This document shows positions 41,470 to 48,530 of a stretch of DNA of 64,000 nucleotides, in pieces (position 1 is the first letter of the stretch; the number at the start of each line of letters is the position of its first letter). The notes below the pieces were generated by a model that saw nothing but the letters and a program-made list of their open reading frames with translations, was not told where the DNA came from and did not search any database. This DNA is from UBA1774 sp045628925. GTDB lineage: Bacteria; Bacillota; Clostridia; Oscillospirales; Oscillospiraceae. The stretch lies in contig JAZQQF010000177.1 of the NCBI GenBank assembly GCA_045628925.1, positions 3,573-67,572 on the forward strand. The letters run 5' to 3'. Position numbers and translations under genes: made by a program.

Positions 41470-43854
41470 ATGCTGGGTGCGATTTTGGGAGATATGATCG
41501 GCTCCCCGTATGAATTTGACCGGAACAATCTGAAAACGACGGAGTTTCCGCTGTTCTGCCCAAGATCCCGCTTTACGGACGATACGGTGATGACGGTCGC
41601 CGTATCTGCCGCGCTGCGGGAGACCATGGGACAGGATGATGAAAGCATCCGGGCGGCGCTGGTGCGGAAAATGCGGGAATTCGGTGCCCGCTACCCCCGT
41701 GCGGGCTACGGCGGGCGCTTCTATTCGTGGCTCATGTCCGACGATCCGAAGCCCTACAACAGCTATGGGAACGGGAGCGCCATGCGGGTCTCGTCCGTGG
41801 GCTGGCTCTATACCAAGCTGGAGGAAACCGTTCGCATCGCGGCGCTGACGGCGGAGGTCTCCCACGACCATCCGGAGGGCATCCGGGGCGCGGAGGCGGT
41901 CGCCGCAGCGATCTATCTTGCCCGCTGCGGAACGGAAAAACAGGGCATCAAGCGCTTTATCGAACAGGCCTACGGCTATGATCTGGATACCACGCTGGAT
42001 GAGATCCGCCCGACCTACCGCTTCGACGTATCCTGTCAGGGCAGCGTACCGCAGGCGATCCGCGCCTTTCTGGAGGGCAGCGACTATGAAAGCACCGTGC
42101 GCCTCGCGGTCTCCATCGGCGGCGACAGCGACACCATCGCCTGCATCGCCGGGAGCATCGCGGAGGCCTGCTACGGCATCCCGGAAGCGATGGAGGCGGA
42201 GGGGCTGCGCCGGCTGCGGCAGCAGAGCGAAGAACTGTATGCGCAGGTCGTGGAGATGCGTCAGTTCTGCCGGGAACGGGTCGGCGAACCGGAGGATCGG
42301 ATGCAGGATGCGCTGCGCGTTTCGCCCTATACCACCGGTTATCCTGCCGTGGAGGCGGCCATGGAGAATTACGGCCTGCCGGGCGGCGAACAGAACGTGA
42401 TACCCATCCTCAGCGCGCTGATCAAAGCGATGGACGAGGGAATGGAGATCATTCTTCCGGTCATCTTCCCGGAAGGATTCTGCGGAAAGGAGCTGTCCGA
42501 ACCGGAAGGCGGAAACGCCGTCAGCGGAGAAATGCAGCTGCATGAAAAGGCGGAGATGCCAGTGCAGATCCAGCATCTGGACGCGGGAGACGGAAAATAC
42601 TGGCTGCCGGTCTTCACGAACCAGCAGGAGATCGAAAAAGGCGAACCCACCTCCATGCTGCCGCAGCTGCTGCGTCAAACGCTGGAAGAGGCGCAGAAAT
42701 GGGAAAACTGCGCGGGCGTGGTCATCAATCCCTTCGGCGCGTATTTCCAGATCGCCAAAGAGGGGATCCCCACACTGCTGGAGGGAAAGCCGCGCAGCAG
42801 CATCACGGTCCTGCAGACGGATATCGCGAAGGTGAACGCGGACGCGGTCGTCGATCCCGCGCGGCACGACCTGAGCGGCGCCGGGGGCGGCGTGGACCGC
42901 GCCATCCACCGGGCGGCAGGCCCTGAGCTGAAGGCGGCCTGCGCGAAGCTGGGGAGATGCGAGACCGGTGGCGCGAAGATCACAAAGGGGTACGCACTGC
43001 CTGCGCGCTTCGTTATCCACATCGTTCCACCCCGGGCTGCCGCCGTCAAAAACGAAGAATCTGCGAACCGCTTCATGCGGAAGCTGCGCGATTGCTATCG
43101 GAACGTGCTGGAGCTTGCGCGGCTGCGGGGATTGCACAGCATCGCATTCCCCTGTATCTGTGCCGGGAAAAGCGGGCTGGACGCGGAGATCGCAGCGAAG
43201 CTGGCGCTGGAAAACGTTGCGCAGTGGCTGGATGAGAATCCGGATCACGCGATGGCCGTCTATTTCTGCTGCCAGAGCGAGGAAACGGCCGACCTGTTCC
43301 GGAAATATCTGCTGCCGGGAAGGATGCCCACGCAGGACGAGCCGGACCTGCAAGCGGGCGTTGATGCCTACCGGAAGGGTGACTACGAGACCGCAGTAAT
43401 GTATTATCGCCGCAGCGCCGATGCGGGGAACGTCACCGCGCTGAGCGATCTCGGGTACTGCTATTATTACGGGCGGAGTATCCCGGTCGATAAAGAACGT
43501 GCGCGGGATTGTTGGGAAGCGGCTGCGGTGCTCGGCGACGTCTGCGCCATCTATAAGCTGGGGGATCTGCATCGAAACGGCGATCTGCCGGTGAACGAGC
43601 GGCTGGCAAGGATGTATTATGAGCTTGCTTATCGGCGTGCGAAAGAAACGAGAGACCCCGAATGTTATCCGGATGCCTGTCTCCGGGTGCTGAAATACTG
43701 CCCGGACGTGATTCCTGCAGGGGAGCGGCGTAGCGTGAGCGAGGAGATCGTTCAGATGCTGGAAAAGCGCATCGCGGAAGGGGACACGCTTTCCGACGGC
43801 GTACTGGAAGAAGCACGGCAGATCCGGGACAGGCTGCGGGAAGAAGAACGGTAA
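41470..43854 (+). CDS. ADP-ribosylglycohydrolase - SseB - macrodomain - Sel1 multidomain protein
   Basis: The protein has 794 residues from ATG 41470. Residues 1-270 form an ADP-ribosylglycohydrolase (DraG/ARH) with metal ligands in TDDT (36-39) and GGDSDT near 218, both intact. Residues about 285-445 match an SseB-like domain (WLPVFTNQQEIEKGE, GVVINPFGAYF). Residues about 450-620 form a macrodomain (DIAKVNADAVVDPA, GGGVDRAIHRAAG, ARFVIHIVPP). The C terminus has Sel1/TPR-like repeats (AVMYYRRSADAGNVTALSDL, then ARDCWEAAAVLGD). It combines ADP-ribose removal and recognition in one chain, suggesting reversal of protein or nucleic-acid ADP-ribosylation. It is downstream of the macrodomain-HTH gene and ends at a terminator. 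Confidence 0.85.
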   Translation: MLGAILGDMIGSPYEFDRNNLKTTEFPLFCPRSRFTDDTVMTVAVSAALRETMGQDDESIRAALVRKMREFGARYPRAGYGGRFYSWLMSDDPKPYNSYGNGSAMRVSSVGWLYTKLEETVRIAALTAEVSHDHPEGIRGAEAVAAAIYLARCGTEKQGIKRFIEQAYGYDLDTTLDEIRPTYRFDVSCQGSVPQAIRAFLEGSDYESTVRLAVSIGGDSDTIACIAGSIAEACYGIPEAMEAEGLRRLRQQSEELYAQVVEMRQFCRERVGEPEDRMQDALRVSPYTTGYPAVEAAMENYGLPGGEQNVIPILSALIKAMDEGMEIILPVIFPEGFCGKELSEPEGGNAVSGEMQLHEKAEMPVQIQHLDAGDGKYWLPVFTNQQEIEKGEPTSMLPQLLRQTLEEAQKWENCAGVVINPFGAYFQIAKEGIPTLLEGKPRSSITVLQTDIAKVNADAVVDPARHDLSGAGGGVDRAIHRAAGPELKAACAKLGRCETGGAKITKGYALPARFVIHIVPPRAAAVKNEESANRFMRKLRDCYRNVLELARLRGLHSIAFPCICAGKSGLDAEIAAKLALENVAQWLDENPDHAMAVYFCCQSEETADLFRKYLLPGRMPTQDEPDLQAGVDAYRKGDYETAVMYYRRSADAGNVTALSDLGYCYYYGRSIPVDKERARDCWEAAAVLGDVCAIYKLGDLHRNGDLPVNERLARMYYELAYRRAKETRDPECYPDACLRVLKYCPDVIPAGERRSVSEEIVQMLEKRIAEGDTLSDGVLEEARQIRDRLREEER

Positions 43855-43878
43855 ACGAAAACGCTGTCATACACAAAA

Positions 43879-43908
43879 GAGGCAGCCCCCAGTTGCGGGA
43901 ACTGCCTC
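43879..43908. terminator. Bidirectional terminator between the ARH fusion and ppk2
   Basis: GAGGCAG and CTGCCTC (with an inner C-run/G-run pairing) form a hairpin flanked by AAAAGA on the left and CATTTTC on the right. It separates convergent genes. Confidence 0.65.
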
Positions 43909-43951
43909 CATTTTCATATTGTTGATTTTGGGGCTGTACCGGCTGATCGGT

Positions 43952-45577
43952 TTATTCTTCCGCTTCCGGAGCAGCTTCGGGAATTTCGGTCTCTTCTTCG
44001 GCAGCAGGAACTTCTTCGATCTCGACTTCGATCTCCGCCTCGGGGACCGCTTCGTTTTCGGCTTCCTCAGCCTCAGGCGCCGCTTCTTCGCCGTCGGGAC
44101 GGAAGGCCTTGCTGATCTCCAGATAAGCGTCCGCTGTCTTGACGAGCTCGTTGATCGCTGCATCGCACATATCAAAGAGCGCGTTGTCATGCGCTTCCAG
44201 CGCAGCGGAAACCTTCTCGGTGTAGTCGCTCATCGCGGCTTCGACGGAAACACCTTCCGTGCCGACAGCCAGCTCATACGCCGTCATATACTGCCCAAGT
44301 TCCGCTTCAAAGCTGTCGTAACTGCTGCTCACGGCTTCTTTATAGGCATCCATCTGCGCATGGGCTGCGTCCTTAAAGCGCTCATAGAGCTTACGGCCTT
44401 CCTTGCCGCAGCCTTTCAGGCTCTCGGCCAGCTGATCCTTCTTCTCGCCGTAGGTTCCCTTTAATCTTGCCATGTCCATCGCGACGGCCTCGGCCTCGGC
44501 TTTCTGGATGTTCAGATAGACCTTGCCCAGCTGCTCCTGCGTTTCATCGCTCACGCCGAAGCGCTCACTGAAATTCTCAAAAACGCTCTTCTTGAGATGC
44601 TTGCGGAATTTCTTCTTGGACAGGGATTCCCGGTCCTGCTTCATGGCAATGCTGATGGCGGTATCAGCAGGCTTGACCTTTTTGCCGCTTTCGGTGCTGT
44701 CCTCTTTGCTCTCCGGCATGCCCAGCTCCTCCACCAGCTTCTCGCGGTAGCCCAGGAGCTTTGCCATCTCGTCGTCATCGAGAACGGGCCACTGGGGATC
44801 CATGTTTTTCAGTTCCTCCAGCACGATGCGGGAGATGACCAGTCTTGCATACCACTTATGGTCGGCGGGAACCACGTACCACGGCGTATTCTTCCGGGCC
44901 GTGCGGTTGATGGCGGTCTCGTAGGCCTCCATATAATCATCCCAGTAGGCGCGCTCGTCAATGTCGCTGGAGGAGAACTTCCAGTTTTTCTTGGGCGTAT
45001 CGATGCGGGAAATGAAGCGGCTGGCCTGCTCGTCCTTGCTCACGTTCAGGAAGATCTTCACCACGCGGATGCTGTTTTCCCACAGGTACTTTTCAAAATT
45101 GCGGATCTGCTCATACCGCTTGTCAATCATCGTGTCCAGATCGATGCGGTCGGCATAGCGGTTCTTCCTGTAGATCTCGTGGACCTTCTGCACCAGCACA
45201 TCCTCATAATAGCTGCGGTTGAAGATGCTGATGGAGCCTTTTTCCGGGATCGCGTCCCAGAAGCGCCAGAGAAAATCATGGCGGTTTTCCTCGGAGCTGG
45301 GGACCTTGAAGCTGTGCTCCGAAACGCCCTGCGGACTCAGGCAGGAGAGAACGGCGCGGACGGCTCCGTCCTTACCGGCGGCATCCATCGCCTGGAAAAC
45401 GAAGATGATGCCTTCCTTCTGTTCGGCGAACAGACGCTGCTGATACTCGTTGATCTTCTCCAGATTGCCGACAAATTCGTCGATGGCTTCGTGGCGCTCT
45501 TTGAATTCACCGGTGTCGCCGCAGTCGAAACTCTTGATGCGGAACGGCTTCGAGCCGTCGTATCTGTAATTGCGCAT
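43952..45577 (-). CDS. Polyphosphate kinase 2 family protein with long acidic C-terminal extension
   Basis: The protein has 541 residues. Residues 1-280 are a complete PPK2 domain: Walker A-like MDAAGKDGAVR at 64-74, then SIFNRSYYEDVLV and WYVVPADHKWYARL. PPK2 enzymes move phosphate between polyphosphate and nucleotides. Normal members are about 230-300 residues. Here another 260 follow: a helical, alanine-rich region (about 320-480) and a terminal run dominated by Glu, Ala and Pro. The extension could be a phasin-like or granule-binding module, which is inference. The gene is monocistronic with a good promoter at 45625-45653 and GGGAGG before its ATG. Confidence 0.88.
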   Translation of the reverse strand: MRNYRYDGSKPFRIKSFDCGDTGEFKERHEAIDEFVGNLEKINEYQQRLFAEQKEGIIFVFQAMDAAGKDGAVRAVLSCLSPQGVSEHSFKVPSSEENRHDFLWRFWDAIPEKGSISIFNRSYYEDVLVQKVHEIYRKNRYADRIDLDTMIDKRYEQIRNFEKYLWENSIRVVKIFLNVSKDEQASRFISRIDTPKKNWKFSSSDIDERAYWDDYMEAYETAINRTARKNTPWYVVPADHKWYARLVISRIVLEELKNMDPQWPVLDDDEMAKLLGYREKLVEELGMPESKEDSTESGKKVKPADTAISIAMKQDRESLSKKKFRKHLKKSVFENFSERFGVSDETQEQLGKVYLNIQKAEAEAVAMDMARLKGTYGEKKDQLAESLKGCGKEGRKLYERFKDAAHAQMDAYKEAVSSSYDSFEAELGQYMTAYELAVGTEGVSVEAAMSDYTEKVSAALEAHDNALFDMCDAAINELVKTADAYLEISKAFRPDGEEAAPEAEEAENEAVPEAEIEVEIEEVPAAEEETEIPEAAPEAEE

Positions 45578-45624
45578 AGTGTCCTCCCAATATATGATTG
45601 ATTCTATGTAATCGTTTTCATTTC

Positions 45625-45653
45625 AGAATACCGCTGCGGGCTGCAAATGTCAA
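45625..45653 (-). promoter_or_regulatory. Sigma-A promoter of ppk2
   Basis: Leftward TTGACA, 17 bp, TATTCT, about 48 bp upstream of the ppk2 start codon. Confidence 0.6.
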
Positions 45654-45732
45654 CAGATTTCTCAAATTCTGGTATTGGAGTGAACCAAAAGCGACTGAGA
45701 AAACGCTTTTTACAGAAAAATCCTGCTTTTCA

Positions 45733-45761
45733 TAGACAGCGCGCCCTCGCTTTGCTATAAT
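45733..45761 (+). promoter_or_regulatory. Sigma-A promoter of the first moaF-like gene
   Basis: TAGACA, 17 bp, TATAAT, about 44 bp upstream of the start codon. It is back-to-back with the ppk2 promoter. Confidence 0.65.
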
Positions 45762-45804
45762 CTCCCCAAATACAGATACCGGCACAGCCGGGAAAGGAGA
45801 ACCG

Positions 45805-46683
45805 ATGGAAGAAACGAAAACCGTCATGGCGGAAAACGGACAGCCTACCTTTGAGGGACTCAGCCAGTATTGCCCGCCGCACTGCTTTGAACTGCAGGGC
45901 CGGGAACTGCTCATCTGCATGGACAGCGGCTATGATTACACAGTGAAGTTTGACCGGGAGACCGTCACATGGGGCAAGGTCGGGGAGCAGCAGCGGACGG
46001 ACGAATACGACTGCCTGAAAGCGGAGGATCAGACCTTTTTCGTGAATGCGGAGATCCCGGGCATTACGCCCCGGCTGGGGCTGACGCTCATCCTCGACGA
46101 TGAGAACGCGCTGGTGACCGTGATCGAGGGCAGACAGGGAATGAATCCCAAGTACCCGTATCTGGTGGAGATCCACGCCCATTTCGGCGCGGTGCAGCTG
46201 GAAGGGAAACCGCTGAACGAAAAACGCCATGGCTATACCACCGACCTGATCGGAAAGGCCGCGCTTTGGACCTATTCTCCCACGTTTGACATCGTTCATG
46301 CCTATACCTCCGAGCGGTATTACAACGTGACGACCCTGCCCAAAGGCGGCGCGCCCACGCCGGAGGAGATGGAATCGGCCAAGGCGCTGATGGAATCCTT
46401 CAGGGGCTATAAGGACCCCACGGAGCCTGCCCTGTATATCCGCATCAAGGAGGGCATCTACGTGTTCGCCTTCGCGGAGCAGAATCTGGAGAAGTTCACC
46501 GGACCCAAGACCCGGGGCAACAGCCTCGCCTTCCTGATGAACTTCAAGCGGATGTACGACGTGGGCCGCAGTTTCGGAACGAACGCCCAGCAGCAGCCGG
46601 AGAACTACTGCTTCGGCGCATACGGAAAGCTGATCCCCATGCCGGAGCAGTTCAAAAATCTGAAAAGTGCATATTTCGTGTAA
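45805..46683 (+). CDS. MoaF-family protein, copy 1
   Basis: The protein has 292 residues from ATG 45805 behind AAAGGAGA. It has the two-domain MoaF layout. The N-terminal lipocalin-like half holds CFELQGRELLICMDSGYDY. In the C-terminal half LIGKAALWTYSP is followed by YTSERYYNV, YIRIKEGIYVFAFAEQ and FKRMYDVGRSFG, a signature stretch. MoaF was named from the monoamine regulon and is not a molybdenum-cofactor enzyme despite the letters. Its function is unresolved; it is probably a ligand-binding accessory to catabolism of aromatics or amines. A diverged paralogue faces it 780 bp away. Confidence 0.75.
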   Translation: MEETKTVMAENGQPTFEGLSQYCPPHCFELQGRELLICMDSGYDYTVKFDRETVTWGKVGEQQRTDEYDCLKAEDQTFFVNAEIPGITPRLGLTLILDDENALVTVIEGRQGMNPKYPYLVEIHAHFGAVQLEGKPLNEKRHGYTTDLIGKAALWTYSPTFDIVHAYTSERYYNVTTLPKGGAPTPEEMESAKALMESFRGYKDPTEPALYIRIKEGIYVFAFAEQNLEKFTGPKTRGNSLAFLMNFKRMYDVGRSFGTNAQQQPENYCFGAYGKLIPMPEQFKNLKSAYFV

Positions 46684-46689
46684 AAGAAA

Positions 46690-46719
46690 CGGGCCGTCCC
46701 ATTCGTGACAGCCCGATAA
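46690..46719 (-). repeat. Left inverted repeat / outward terminator bounding the nitroreductase cassette
   Basis: CGGGCCGTCCC at 46690-46700 is perfectly inverted at 47441-47451, and similarity continues inward for about 30 bp more (shared GACAGCC-like and ATAAGGAAGT blocks). Read leftward it is also a terminator: GGGCTGTC/GACGGCCC stem followed by TTTCTTTT. Confidence 0.7.
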
Positions 46720-46809
46720 GGAAGTTTTTCGGAACGTGGATTTTGTACGGCAAAATCCGATGCTCGTTAGAAATGTGGACAAACTGAAATTTGCGGAGAA
46801 TATGAAATA

Positions 46810-47322
46810 ATGGAGTTTTCGGAATTGATAAAAAGCAGATTTTCTGTCAGAGAATTTGCGGACCGGAAGGTCGAAAGAGAAGTGATAGAAAAGATCCTGA
46901 AGGCCAGTCAGACGGCCCCTACAGCCTGCAACCGCCAGCCACAGAGGATTTTTGTGATTGAATCTAAAGAGGGCTTGGCAAAATTCAGAAAATGCACAAG
47001 ATCTCACTTTTATGCGCCTTTAGCTATCCTGGTCTGCTTTGACAGGGATGAATGCTGGAAGCGAGAGTATGACGGCAAGTCGTCCGGGGATATAGACGCT
47101 TCGATTGTATGCACACATATGATGCTTGAAGCCTCCGATCTTGGTGTGGGTTCTACTTGGGTCATGCATTATATTCCGGAAGCTGTAAAAGCAGAGTTTG
47201 AGTTGCCGGATAATCTGGAATCCGTTGCATTATTAGTTATGGGCTATCCCAAAGAAGGGGTAACACCGAGTCCTTTACATTACGAGACGAAGCCTTTAGC
47301 GGATATAGTTGAGTTTTTATAA
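46810..47322 (+). CDS. Nitroreductase-family protein on a lower-GC cassette
   Basis: The protein has 170 residues from ATG 46810, with GGAGA upstream. The FMN-binding start (ELIKSRFSVREFADRKV), then QTAPTACNRQPQRIFVI and LGVGSTWVMHY, fit small nitroreductases. Base composition and codon choice (AAA, TTT, ATA, TTA use) are clearly more AT-rich than both neighbours, suggesting recent acquisition. It is inserted between the ends of two convergent MoaF-family genes and is flanked by inverted repeats that double as outward terminators. Its own terminator follows at 47365. The likely role is NAD(P)H-dependent reduction of nitro compounds, quinones or similar electrophiles. Confidence 0.85.
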   Translation: MEFSELIKSRFSVREFADRKVEREVIEKILKASQTAPTACNRQPQRIFVIESKEGLAKFRKCTRSHFYAPLAILVCFDRDECWKREYDGKSSGDIDASIVCTHMMLEASDLGVGSTWVMHYIPEAVKAEFELPDNLESVALLVMGYPKEGVTPSPLHYETKPLADIVEFL

Positions 47323-47364
47323 GAAAAGACTTACGTGCGATGATTTCCGCTTGCCGAACATAAT

Positions 47365-47405
47365 AAAGAATCCGCCGAAGAAAATGTCTCTTTGGCGGAT
47401 TCTTT
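47365..47405 (+). terminator. Intrinsic terminator of the nitroreductase gene
   Basis: AAAGAATCCGCC pairs perfectly with GGCGGATTCTTT (12 bp), followed by TTATTC. The adenine-rich 5' side would also allow termination from the opposite strand. Confidence 0.8.
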
Positions 47406-47421
47406 TATTCAAAATACTTCC

Positions 47422-47458
47422 TTATGTGGCTGTGACATTCGGGACGGCCCGGATTTTT
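47422..47458 (+). repeat. Right inverted repeat / outward terminator bounding the nitroreductase cassette
   Basis: GGGACGGCCCG at 47441-47451 is the exact inverse of 46690-46700. Read rightward it ends in GGATTTTTT, so it can terminate transcription leaving the cassette towards the second MoaF-family gene. Inner sequence (TTATGTGGCTGTGAC) mirrors the left copy imperfectly. Confidence 0.7.
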
Positions 47459-47461
47459 TGA

Positions 47462-48343
47462 TTACACCATGTAGGGGCAGGGATCGGTGAAGAGATTTTC
47501 TTCCACTTCCACAGGCTCGGCGTATTTGCCGATCATGCAGAAGATCTCGCCGTCGGGGCTGCCCTCGCGGGTCATGGTGCCGTAGCCGCGGCCGACGGAG
47601 TACATCCGCTTCCAGTTGTCGAGGAAGAGGAGCGTATCGCTGCGGAAGCCCATCTTCGCGCCGAGGATCTTTTCCATGTTCTGCTCGGTGCAGCTGTTGA
47701 CATACATGCCTTCCTTGATCTTCACATAGTCGCAGGGCTCATCGGAACCGGGCAGCGCGTGCATCATGCTGCTGATGGAGCTGGTGCCGGCCTGATTGGC
47801 ATAACGGATGCGGTACCAGTTGGGGTTATTGTAAACGTGGGTGGTAGCCATGGCATGGCCATAGTGCCAGCGGACGCTGGTGCCGGCCACGTCATCGGTG
47901 AAGCCGTGACGGCGCAGATCGGTATGCTCCTTGCCCTCTTCCTTGATGTAACCGAAGCCCCAGTGGCTGTCGATCAGGTAGGGGTAATAGGGGTTCTCGC
48001 CAACGCTGCAGCGCAGGAAGGTCACGAGGCCCTGCTCTTCGTCGATGATGAAGGTGTGGTTGGCGCGGGGATCCTTGACGCAGTAGGTCAGCAGGTAGGT
48101 GTAATCATCGGCCTTGCGGACTTCATAGCGCTCGGCTTCGCCGGAATATTTGCCGCTGCGGATGCTCCAGGTGAGCTTTTCACGGTCGATCAGCTCCAGA
48201 TGGATGTCGCCGGATTCCTTACCGGTGTCGATCACAAAGTCGAACGTACGGCCGGCAAGCTCGAAGCAGCGGGGGGGAGTGAACTGGGAGATGGAATTTC
48301 TGGCCGCAATGGGGCCGAATTTCTCAGCGAGATTCATTTTCAT
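47462..48343 (-). CDS. MoaF-family protein, copy 2
   Basis: The protein has 293 residues, a diverged paralogue of the product encoded at 45805. Shared landmarks are PPRCFELAGRTFDFVID near the start and YYPYLI-SH-FG in the middle. Later come YVKIKEGMYVNSCTEQNMEK and WKRMYSVGRGYGT, and both proteins end in a PYMV/AYFV-like tail. It is transcribed towards copy 1 from its own promoter (TTGACT, 17 bp, TACACT). AGGTATGAAA precedes the ATG, with GGAGG slightly further upstream. The role is unknown, as for copy 1. It is divergent from the hydrogenase operon. Confidence 0.75.
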   Translation of the reverse strand: MKMNLAEKFGPIAARNSISQFTPPRCFELAGRTFDFVIDTGKESGDIHLELIDREKLTWSIRSGKYSGEAERYEVRKADDYTYLLTYCVKDPRANHTFIIDEEQGLVTFLRCSVGENPYYPYLIDSHWGFGYIKEEGKEHTDLRRHGFTDDVAGTSVRWHYGHAMATTHVYNNPNWYRIRYANQAGTSSISSMMHALPGSDEPCDYVKIKEGMYVNSCTEQNMEKILGAKMGFRSDTLLFLDNWKRMYSVGRGYGTMTREGSPDGEIFCMIGKYAEPVEVEENLFTDPCPYMV

Positions 48344-48371
48344 ACCTCCGTTTTATTTATATTTTGGTCAT

Positions 48372-48400
48372 AGTGTACTTTCTTTTTTCCGGAAAGTCAA
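48372..48400 (-). promoter_or_regulatory. Sigma-A promoter of the second moaF-like gene
   Basis: Leftward TTGACT, 17 bp, TACACT, about 29 bp upstream of the start codon. Confidence 0.6.
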
Positions 48401-48458
48401 TGAAAAAGATTCGATTTGCACAAGAAAAGTCCCGGCATAGAATCCCTGAAAACAGCAC

Positions 48459-48487
48459 TTGCCGAATCCGGCCGAAATTGCTATAAT
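48459..48487 (+). promoter_or_regulatory. Sigma-A promoter of the hydrogenase operon
   Basis: TTGCCG, 17 bp, TATAAT. Transcription would begin near 48494, which excludes upstream start codons and supports the TTG start at 48531 for the first gene. Confidence 0.65.
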
Positions 48488-48530
48488 CAAAGCCATGTAT
48501 TCCCCCTTGAAAAGAAAAGGAGTATCGAAA

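Noticed and set aside
45805..48343. Reading MoaF as molybdenum cofactor biosynthesis supporting the molybdopterin enzyme
   Set aside because: MoaF was named from the monoamine regulon and is not an established cofactor-synthesis protein. The proximity to a molybdenum enzyme may be coincidence.
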